Positions 57,873 through 64,000 of a DNA stretch of 64,000 nt are shown piece by piece. Source of the DNA: JBPOFY01 sp049889815 (GTDB taxonomy: Bacteria; Verrucomicrobiota; Verrucomicrobiia; Opitutales; Coraliomargaritaceae); assembly GCA_049889815.1 (NCBI GenBank), contig JBMHCR010000006.1, positions 124,001 through 188,000 on the forward strand, in the 5' to 3' direction. Each line of letters starts with the position of its first letter. Position 1 is the first letter of the stretch. A model generated the notes under the pieces. It was given only the letters and a program-made list of their open reading frames with translations. It was not told the DNA's origin and ran no database searches. A program made the translations under genes and the position numbers.

Positions 57873-58244
57873 GTGTGCATAGAATCGAAGCAGAGCACGT
57901 TATCCTCTGTGCCGGCATCACTGAGAAGTTGGTAGACGCAAGTCTTCTGGAGTAGGCAAGTGGCGTTTTCGGCACAGTCTGAATGCTTGCTGGGTAATTC
58001 TTGAACCACCGATCTGCCAATCCAATAGAGTAGTCTTGCCTCATAAATCGCTCAAAACACCCCGCAGAAGCCGATCACACACAGCACAGCTAAGATTTAT
58101 TCCAACTTTATCGGAATAGAATTCCCGGCTGTTCTTCGACTTAGAAGACTTCCTTGGCAGCTTCGATGACCTCACCACCATTGACCTGAAACTGAGCGGC
58201 TCGTATCGGGGGCGAAGCGACGTTCCTAGGTTCGCCTGTTGCGC
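57873..58244. other. non-coding gap between the rplQ terminator and the SRAP gene
   Basis: 372 bp, nothing firm. A minus-strand frame downstream of the SRAP stop reads about 35 protein-like codons but has no start codon, so it is not called. No hairpin with a T-tract was found for the SRAP transcript. Confidence 0.4.
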
Positions 58245-58904
58245 CTAAAACAACATCATCTGATCGTCTGCGAGTGGGGAGGCCGCATCGATCAAACGAC
58301 TGTCATTGTTCTGCACGCTATTCACCCGTCGAGAAATGGTCTGCTTGGAAAGTTCAACTTTCGATGCAAGGCTCACAGTTTGCTCTTTTGTGAGCAAACC
58401 ATTCAACCAGTTGTCGTGAAAATCTGTATTCAATATAACTGGCATGCGATGGTGGATATCCTTCACACTCTCGTTGGCAGCGGTGGTGAGTACCACGCAA
58501 GTGGGTGATTCGCCCTGCTCGCCTGCAGGGATCCAAAGCCCAGCTAAGAAAATCAGCTCACGGTCTCTCGGATAAATATAGTAGGGGACTTTGCTCACTC
58601 CGTCTTGATACCACTCGTAAAAACCATTGGCGGGCAGCAAGCAGCGATTGAGTTCCCAGCTGTCACGGAAACGCGGTGTTGTGTCTGCAGTTTCTAGCCG
58701 CGCGTTCACATGAAAATTTTGCGGCGTTTTGATGCCCCAGTGCATCATGGTTGCTACTTTTTCGTAGCGGTCACGCTTCGCGAACACCAAGGTCTCGCGC
58801 CCCGGGCCAATGTTATAGTCCGGTTCGTAGGTCGACGGAATCTCTTGAGCAATCGCTTTCGCAAGTGCTCTTTTACTGGCATGAAGTGTGTAGCGTCCGC
58901 ACAT
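58245..58904 (-). CDS. SRAP-domain protein (YedK/HMCES family)
   Basis: 219 residues. Catalytic Cys2 (MCGRY), N67/R69 in NARLET, E97 in NGFYEW and H151 in IHHRMPV are all in place. Family members form a covalent thiazolidine link with abasic sites in single-stranded DNA and shield them. Start at the ATG giving Cys2 is required by the mechanism. The four-helix-bundle remnant lies directly upstream. Confidence 0.95.
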   Translation of the reverse strand: MCGRYTLHASKRALAKAIAQEIPSTYEPDYNIGPGRETLVFAKRDRYEKVATMMHWGIKTPQNFHVNARLETADTTPRFRDSWELNRCLLPANGFYEWYQDGVSKVPYYIYPRDRELIFLAGLWIPAGEQGESPTCVVLTTAANESVKDIHHRMPVILNTDFHDNWLNGLLTKEQTVSLASKVELSKQTISRRVNSVQNNDSRLIDAASPLADDQMMLF

Positions 58905-58917
58905 GGTGGCGCGCTGA

Positions 58918-59338
58918 TGAGCGCGAGTGAAAGTGAGAGTGAGAGTGAAAGTGGCTTAAATCTCAGCACGAAGGGTTTTTAGGGTCGCGCTTAGAATCGC
59001 GATGATTTCATCACAGAGTGTTTTTCTCGCAAGAATATCTTCTGGGTCTAGCCAGTGTTTTAATCTCCCGTATCGTCTTCGGGTTTCTTGGGTCGAGCCG
59101 CGCACGATAATAAGGAACTGGATAGTCTCTTTGCGGCAATGGAGTCTGCAGAGGCAACTTGCTGATGAACCAGTCGTCGACACCCATGAGCATCTTTTAG
59201 CTGTTCGATATCTTTCACCGTGAAATCAAGGAGTTCATTGGCCTTCTTATGAGCTCCAAATTTTTCGAGTTTCATATTCCCTTAGTGTTAGAGTTTACGT
59301 CAGATAGACATGTACGCTCTAACTTTCTCTCGCGCTAA
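58918..59338. mobile_element. candidate inverted-repeat-flanked cassette carrying a four-helix-bundle gene
   Basis: TGAGCGCGAGTGAAAGTG at 58918-58935 and AACTTTCTCTCGCGCTAA at 59321-59338 are inverted copies matching at 15 of 18 positions; similarity continues inward for AGAG. They enclose only the frameshifted four-helix-bundle gene. The left arm lies 13 bp upstream of the SRAP start, the right arm 9 bp beyond the holB stop. The left arm continues into hexamer runs (GAGAGT/GAAAGT) to about 58952. That this is or was mobile is an inference from the repeat structure. Confidence 0.5.
58956..59275 (-). pseudogene. frameshifted four-helix-bundle protein (23S rRNA intervening-sequence / Avd-like family)
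   Basis: The frame from the ATG at 59275 reads a typical family start (KLEKFGAHKKANELLDFTVK, CRRLVHQQVASADSI). It then goes off frame near 59131-59145. A second frame resumes the family sequence with RKETIQFLIIVRGSTQETRR and ends with LCDEIIAILSATLKTLRAEI before the stop at 58956. The dozen or so residues normally between ADSI and RKE, with the conserved ANIEEG-type motif, are missing, so a small deletion caused the shift. Family TIGR02436/PF05635: found in 23S IVS elements and related to the Avd accessory protein of diversity-generating retroelements; chromosomal copies have no known role. Confidence 0.82.
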
Positions 59339-59347
59339 CGCTGCGCG

Positions 59348-60352
59348 CTATCGCGCCGTCCAAATGCGAAGGGATTGAAGAAAGAACAGTTCAAGTGCCG
59401 CCGCTTGGTTGAAATTTAGCTCTAGTAGGCCTGCGCTTTTTTCGAGGGCTTCAACTGCACGATTTGCCGCGATGCAAGGTAGCTCGCCGGGATTTGCGGC
59501 CTCAATGTCGCGTGCGTAGGTGACGGTCTCTTTTTCAATTTCGCCAAATAGCTGCTTGCGGAAGCCTTTGCTCATGCCGGCCTCCATGGCTTTCGTTTCG
59601 TCATCGCTAATGTGTTCGGGGAGGCTGCCTTTTTGTGCCTTCCAGGATTCAGAAGTCATCTGTGCGAGGATGTCCTGAAAGCGCGCATTGAGACCGTATG
59701 CACCGATCATGATGTGGGGAACATCCTGTCGTGAAGGACCATTCAGTAACATACCGAGCCATTCGCGATAGGAGCGCACCCAACTGGGCCACCCTTCGTG
59801 TCCGATGGTCTCAGCGCTTGCCGGGATGCGAAAGTTGAGGCAACGGCTGCGAATCGTATCCAAAAGGTCATATGGCCGACTGGTCAGTAGGAACAATGTG
59901 GTGCCTTCGGGTGGCTCCTCGAGTGTTTTGAGAAAGGCATTGGCAGACGCAGGATTCATACGGTCTGCGTCAAACACGATCCCGATTTTGCGACCGCCTT
60001 GGTTTGAGGACTTTTGCACGTCGATCACTAGGCCTCGCATACTGTTTTTCGGCCATTCGCCGGCAACACGCTCTGATTCGGAACCAATTTTAATCATTCG
60101 CGCCTTCCCCGATGGACGTAAAATAAAACAGTCGGGGTGTTCGTAAGGATCGCGATCCGTCTCTAGCAGAGCTGAGGCCATAGCGCGCACGATTTCTTCG
60201 AGAAATGCGGGGCTTTCGCCATGTAGTAGGATGCCGTGCCCGAGCCGATTTTGTGCGAGCGACCGCTCAAGAACCTCAACAGCACGACAGTTTTTGAGAG
60301 CATCGGGTAGTGCGTTTTGGAGTGAGAAAGTGCTGCCTTCGGTTGCTGTCAT
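59348..60352 (-). CDS. holB: DNA polymerase III delta-prime subunit
   Basis: 334 residues from the ATG at 60352. A TTG at 60400 would add 16 residues directly after the recO stop and is possible. Clamp-loader AAA+ module: a degenerate P-loop (LLHGESPAFLEE) as usual in delta-prime, Walker B-like GIVFDADRMNPASANAFLKTLEEPP, and the arginine-finger SRC motif in DTIRSRCLNFRIP. The normal zinc module Cys cluster of gamma/delta-prime is not evident. Confidence 0.85.
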   Translation of the reverse strand: MTATEGSTFSLQNALPDALKNCRAVEVLERSLAQNRLGHGILLHGESPAFLEEIVRAMASALLETDRDPYEHPDCFILRPSGKARMIKIGSESERVAGEWPKNSMRGLVIDVQKSSNQGGRKIGIVFDADRMNPASANAFLKTLEEPPEGTTLFLLTSRPYDLLDTIRSRCLNFRIPASAETIGHEGWPSWVRSYREWLGMLLNGPSRQDVPHIMIGAYGLNARFQDILAQMTSESWKAQKGSLPEHISDDETKAMEAGMSKGFRKQLFGEIEKETVTYARDIEAANPGELPCIAANRAVEALEKSAGLLELNFNQAAALELFFLQSLRIWTAR

Positions 60353-60401
60353 AGTTCGCGGTAAAGGTTCGGGATTTTGTTTCGAGTGCGCAAGTAGCAA
60401 G

Positions 60402-61001
60402 TCAGGGCTTCATTAAATCCGTTTCATGCTCCATCCAGCGGTAGAGGTTTTTCAGGACGCTTTCGATCTGTTCGGAGAGCGCTTTCTCCAGTCGGTCCGG
60501 TGCGGGTGAATTGATGGCTAACTTAGTGGGCTCTTTTGCATCCTTTGATAGCTGTTGCCACCAGGATTCGCGTACCGGGTAGCCTTCATCCTTTAGCAAT
60601 AAATACAGGGCCTTGAGGTGAATGATTTCCGGTGCTTTGCTCTCTGTGAAGGCATTGAGGGTTCGCTCGGTGAGTTCGTAAAGCAGTGTGGGCTCAGCCA
60701 TGTGTGGGGCGTTGCGGGCGAGTAGGGATGCGAACTCAGATGCGTGGCGCAGGCTTTGGTAGGATTTGCCAATCGCTTCGCGGCGCTCTACGAGCGTGTA
60801 TTCACGAACGAACTGTGCGGTTCCTTGCTTGGAAGTCTCGAGCTGTAGATCTGCGGTGTCAAAAAGGTCCGGTCGCGCGGTAGGTTTGCTTTTTGAGATT
60901 CGTTTTAGGCAGAGAAAGCCTCCTCGCTCGGCGCCAAGGCAATCGAGCTTCAGGAAGGATTCGCCGGATGCTGCGACGCTCAATATCAGTACTCGATCCA
61001 C
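60402..61001 (-). CDS. recO: DNA repair protein RecO-like
   Basis: 199 residues from a GTG at 61001, 2 bp after the stop of the DUF3817 gene. The frame stays open upstream to 61118 but that part overlaps the DUF3817 gene and is not RecO-like. N-terminal OB-fold: VLILSVAASGESFLKLDCLGAERGG, with the helical C-terminal domain after it. It is divergent: no zinc-finger Cys quartet, and shorter than E. coli RecO (242). RecFOR pathway, loading RecA. Confidence is limited by divergence. Confidence 0.7.
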   Translation of the reverse strand: MDRVLILSVAASGESFLKLDCLGAERGGFLCLKRISKSKPTARPDLFDTADLQLETSKQGTAQFVREYTLVERREAIGKSYQSLRHASEFASLLARNAPHMAEPTLLYELTERTLNAFTESKAPEIIHLKALYLLLKDEGYPVRESWWQQLSKDAKEPTKLAINSPAPDRLEKALSEQIESVLKNLYRWMEHETDLMKP

Positions 61002-61003
61002 GC

Positions 61004-61372
61004 TTAGCTTTCGTCGACTTTGCTTTCGTAGGGCTTCAGGAGTTTCGCGTCTGCTACAAAGGGACCTGCGGGCACGATGCTTGCGACGATCAACCAGCCA
61101 GTAAGTTTCCAAGACCATTTATAGTCCATTTGCCCGAGAAAGGCGAAGCCCACATAGATCATCCAAAGAACCCCATGCGCCATACCAATGGGGCGAATGA
61201 GTAGGTCGTCGCCTTCGAGGTATTTGAGGGGCATCGCAACACCGAAGAGCAGGATCGAAGAAATAGCCTCCCAAAATCCGATGGAGCGTAGGCGGTGAAG
61301 CGTGGAATCGAAGCGGAACATTGAGCGAAAATCTGAAAGTGGATTCTGTGGCTGTCGATAGCGTACTGTCAT
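61004..61372 (-). CDS. DUF3817 family integral membrane protein
   Basis: 122 residues, three hydrophobic helices. RLRSIGFWEAISSILLFGVAMPLKY, AHGVLWMIYVGFAF and a final VPAGPFVADAKLL are characteristic of DUF3817 (YdzA-like). Function unknown. Start ATG at 61372, one base after the stop of the deacetylase gene, so it belongs to a tight minus-strand run. Confidence 0.88.
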   Translation of the reverse strand: MTVRYRQPQNPLSDFRSMFRFDSTLHRLRSIGFWEAISSILLFGVAMPLKYLEGDDLLIRPIGMAHGVLWMIYVGFAFLGQMDYKWSWKLTGWLIVASIVPAGPFVADAKLLKPYESKVDES

Positions 61373-61373
61373 T

Positions 61374-62078
61374 TTAATTGGACAGCTTAGCTGTCAAATC
61401 TGCAGGATTGATAAAAGCTTGTGGCGCCCTGATTTGCTCTTCGAGCTGATCAGCAACTCGCAGTTGCAAATCGTTCGGGTGAATCGAAATTCGGAGTGCT
61501 TTGTCTGTGCTGGTGGCAGAGCGCTCTTGGTGTTTGTTCCAGCGCCGCAAGAATGCTTCACGTAGCGGCGTATCCGCTTCGTAGCCAGTGAGTGGTAGTT
61601 TATGAAAGCCTAAATTCGATGGCTGAATCAGTCCACGTGTGGTTTCTATTAGATCATAGGGTGCATGCCTCAAGTCTTCTTTAGAAATGAAGCCGAGCGC
61701 CCATGCCGGTGGCACGTAATAGTTCGGACAGGGTAAGCTATTTTCTTGAAACCAATTTTTCGAGCGATTCAGCAAATCGAGAATTTCTCGGGAGTTCAGA
61801 TCGAGGTGCTCGGCTACGTCGCGTGATATGAGTGCGGCATGGAGGCGGTGATAGAGTTTCCTTGGTCGTGTACGGTGGTGCCATCCGTGAGCAGCCAGTG
61901 TGTGTCCTGATTCAGCAAGTTCTCTGAGGCGGCCGGTTTGTTCTTCGGTCCATCTCTTTCCCGGAACCACGAGCAGTGTGACAGGTGGGACGCCGCGATC
62001 CTTTAGCCATTCAAGTATGGCTTCTACACGGGCCATAGTCTCTGGCATGAGATCGTGTATCGAAACAAAGGCTTTCAT
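61374..62078 (-). CDS. polysaccharide deacetylase-like protein (DUF2334)
   Basis: 234 residues with no signal peptide. The NodB-like pattern is partly visible: VSIHDLMPETM at the start (the D of the metal site), GHTLAAHGWHHR (HxxxH-type ligands), and a late RISIHPND. DUF2334 proteins are often encoded next to glycosyltransferases, as here (GT4 gene 7 bp upstream). Probably deacetylates a glycan or glycolipid; substrate unknown. Confidence 0.82.
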   Translation of the reverse strand: MKAFVSIHDLMPETMARVEAILEWLKDRGVPPVTLLVVPGKRWTEEQTGRLRELAESGHTLAAHGWHHRTRPRKLYHRLHAALISRDVAEHLDLNSREILDLLNRSKNWFQENSLPCPNYYVPPAWALGFISKEDLRHAPYDLIETTRGLIQPSNLGFHKLPLTGYEADTPLREAFLRRWNKHQERSATSTDKALRISIHPNDLQLRVADQLEEQIRAPQAFINPADLTAKLSN

Positions 62079-62085
62079 ATTGGCC

Positions 62086-63207
62086 TTAGCGTTTTAGGCT
62101 GTCTGCTGCGTGCTGCTGCAGCACCTTGATCCATTGCTCGATGGTCTCATTGTTTAGTTGTTCGGCGGCGGCGCGTGCCGCTGTGGCTTTTTCCTTCAAA
62201 GTTTCGGCTGGTAGCGAAACGATCTCTCTCAATGCCTTGGTGACGCCCTCTTCCGGATCCTGTTTGAAAAGCCCTCCTTGAAGCTGATCCCAATCGTGAA
62301 TACCGGCGTTTGCCGAAACTAAAGCCGGACGCCCCCGTGCCATTGCTTCCAACGCGACGGATCCAAATGTTTCAATCTTTGAAGGCAATAGGAGTAGGTC
62401 AGAACCATCGACCATCTCGATCAATTGCTGTCGAGTCATCCAGCCACGGAATTGTACATTCTTCATCCCACTTGCCTGTGCTTCAAGCTCTGAGCGAAGC
62501 GGACCATCACCTCCAATAATGAACTCTATTTCGGGGAAATTTCCTGCTGCTCCAATGATCTGATCGACGTTCTTCTCGGCGGCTAGACGTCCAGCAAAGC
62601 AAATGCGTGATATCTTCTCGGAGCTTGGTTTGAGCGGTGTATTCAGAAACTGTGGTTCCAATGGCGTGCCCATGACCTCAATGGATCTCGCTCCCAGCAA
62701 GCGGAGGTCACCCTTCAACTTTGAATTGTTAACAAGCACGGTCGCACTGCGCTTGCAGATAAACCGATTCGCGCTACGCAGGTATCCGTTAACGAAGAAC
62801 CGCGAGAAACGCTTCCAATAGATACGGGCTAGGTGTTCGAAATCGGTGTGAAAGGCAGAAATGAATGCGGCACCGTTTCGTCGTGCATGATAATGCCCCA
62901 GTAGCCCGAATGGCCCCGGGGTGATTGTGACGACAATGTGCGGGTTCAGTCCATGGTAAGCCTTTTTAATGCGTGGCAGGTCGGGGCAAACGAGTCGTTG
63001 GCTAGCGTCGCCAGGCATCGGCCATGAAAGCAGGGGGTGACGGTCCATGTTTCGGGGCTGAAAAATTTCTAGCGCTTCCACCCGGGGCTCCAATTGACTC
63101 ATTAGGTCGTGATAGTAGGCGCCAGTTCCATTGCGCTCAGAAAGCGAATCTGAGAAAAAAGCTACACGCAGCTTTTCAGCTGGTGTTCCGTTGTAGAGTG
63201 GCAACAT
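62086..63207 (-). CDS. glycosyltransferase family 4 protein
   Basis: 373 residues, GT-B fold. N-terminal acceptor domain begins RVAFFSDSLSERNGTGAYYHD. The C-terminal donor domain has ICFAGRLAAEKNVDQIIGA and the EX7E motif in SKIETFGSVALEAMARGRP. Such enzymes transfer sugars to lipids or glycans at the cytoplasmic face of the membrane. Together with the deacetylase and sulfotransferase it suggests a glycolipid or surface-polysaccharide pathway. Confidence 0.92.
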   Translation of the reverse strand: MLPLYNGTPAEKLRVAFFSDSLSERNGTGAYYHDLMSQLEPRVEALEIFQPRNMDRHPLLSWPMPGDASQRLVCPDLPRIKKAYHGLNPHIVVTITPGPFGLLGHYHARRNGAAFISAFHTDFEHLARIYWKRFSRFFVNGYLRSANRFICKRSATVLVNNSKLKGDLRLLGARSIEVMGTPLEPQFLNTPLKPSSEKISRICFAGRLAAEKNVDQIIGAAGNFPEIEFIIGGDGPLRSELEAQASGMKNVQFRGWMTRQQLIEMVDGSDLLLLPSKIETFGSVALEAMARGRPALVSANAGIHDWDQLQGGLFKQDPEEGVTKALREIVSLPAETLKEKATAARAAAEQLNNETIEQWIKVLQQHAADSLKR

Positions 63208-63213
63208 TTAGGT

Positions 63214-64000
63214 TTACGTGGAGTGGAGGGCGCGCAGGGGACTCTTTAAAAGGGTATTGTAGGCAGGCCGCATGCAATCAAGGACGGCCTTGTTTTCAAG
63301 CGGCGAGTGCTGGTGTTTACTGGAATTTTGCACTTCCAATTCCCTCAGCTTGGCTGCGAGCTTTTCGCTAGGCGTGATCGTAACCATTTTTAATGCCGTT
63401 CGAATCGTCTCCCGAGGTGCGGTCTTGAGGTCCGACTGGATGATGACGCTGCAATTGCTGATTTTAGGCTGTGATGCGAATTTTTCGATGCTTCGGTAGT
63501 TGTAGCTAAATGCTCCAGTAAATTGATCTGTGGTGTGCGTTCCTTTTGGGTCGGTGCCGAATAGATCGCGCGCTGAATGCAGCGAGCTGATTTGAGAGCT
63601 GAGTGCTGTTTCTGGCTCACGGACGCAGATCATGAAGACTGCGTCAGGAAATTGCTGTTTGAGTGGTTTCAACCAGCTGGAAAATGCAGCGTTTTTTGAG
63701 AGAAGCCTTTTGTTGGCACCATGAAAATAGAGGTGCTTTCGTAGGCAGCTTTGGTAGAATGCGAGCATCGGTTTCCTCGCTTTACCTTTAAGTTGATCAA
63801 ACATCATCAGTTCACGAAGTTCTTTAGCGAATGGGAACGCTAACGACATAATGAAACATCCGCCTACCGGTAACAGAAATAAGTAGTCTTCCTCGGGGAC
63901 AGATAGCCCGATTTCGTGGACGTCTGAAAAGTCGCCTTCGCACTTTCGAATGCAATAATTTATGAGTCTCTTGATTGGGTTACCCACCACGGTATCCAGC
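63214..64000 (-). CDS. sulfotransferase-family protein, 5' end outside the window
   Basis: The reading frame is open to the window edge, so the N-terminus (with the PAPS 5'-phosphosulfate motif) is missing; an internal GTG at 63990 is not the real start. At least 262 residues are present. VFMICVREPETALSSQISSLHS is like the 3'-phosphate-binding RxPxxxxxS motif of sulfotransferases, and the helical C-terminal half fits. It is 6 bp upstream of the GT4 gene, so they are likely co-expressed. Family assignment moderate. Confidence 0.65.
   Translation of the reverse strand, partial: LDTVVGNPIKRLINYCIRKCEGDFSDVHEIGLSVPEEDYLFLLPVGGCFIMSLAFPFAKELRELMMFDQLKGKARKPMLAFYQSCLRKHLYFHGANKRLLSKNAAFSSWLKPLKQQFPDAVFMICVREPETALSSQISSLHSARDLFGTDPKGTHTTDQFTGAFSYNYRSIEKFASQPKISNCSVIIQSDLKTAPRETIRTALKMVTITPSEKLAAKLRELEVQNSSKHQHSPLENKAVLDCMRPAYNTLLKSPLRALHST

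Noticed and set aside
58040..58244. Protein-like minus-strand reading (ending GGEVIEAAKEVF) just downstream of the SRAP stop
   Set aside because: Open for about 50 codons but without any ATG, GTG or TTG start and overlapping the end of the SRAP gene; no family recognised.

Overview
The window reads as chromosomal DNA of a Gram-negative, LPS-making marine bacterium. The best fit is the phylum Verrucomicrobiota, class Opitutia (Puniceicoccales/Coraliomargarita-like). This is inferred from the gene mix: two distinct EF-Gs, OleC/OleD, LpxK and a TonB receptor, low-complexity tails on ribosomal proteins, a four-helix-bundle (23S IVS-type) gene, and intergenic hexamer runs. No 16S rRNA is present to confirm it. 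Coding density is high and almost every gene is a recognisable housekeeping or accessory gene.

Layout. 1-4.8 kb: Nif3-like protein, tRNA t6A dehydratase (TcdA), two small membrane/lipoproteins, a coiled-coil membrane protein and pgi. 5.2-11 kb, minus strand: a complete proteorhodopsin phototrophy operon (rhodopsin, crtE, crtI, crtB, fused crtYcd, blh), tightly coupled and able to make retinal from C15/C5 precursors; a strong hairpin sits just after the rhodopsin gene, inside the start of crtE. 11.3-16.1 kb: ilvD, scpB, pheA with two chorismate-mutase-like domains, panD. 16.2-18.8 kb: a TonB-dependent receptor behind a Fur-box-like site, followed by a Fur-family regulator. 18.8-29.9 kb: topB, lpxK, an RRM protein, a 50-residue ribbon-helix-helix protein, Nudix, MYG1, a second EF-G, dps, a YbjT-like protein. 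30-33.9 kb: rpmH-rnpA-yidD-yidC, yebC, a small lipoprotein. 34-38.8 kb: oleC-oleD and two RNA methyltransferases.

38.9-57.9 kb is the ribosomal superoperon: rpsL-rpsG-fusA-rpsJ, a terminator, then rplC through rplQ with secY, map and rpoA. tuf, rpmD, rpmJ, infA and adk are not in their usual places. A secreted non-ribosomal protein is embedded between rpsS and rplV. 57.9-64 kb, minus strand: an SRAP protein, a frameshifted four-helix-bundle gene between imperfect terminal inverted repeats, holB, recO, and a surface-glycan group (deacetylase, glycosyltransferase, partial sulfotransferase).

The most unusual points are the inverted-repeat-flanked four-helix-bundle cassette, the hairpin separating rhodopsin from its pigment genes, the secreted protein inside the S10 operon, and the tandem chorismate mutase domains in PheA. 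I found no tRNA, rRNA, CRISPR array, prophage or insertion sequence.
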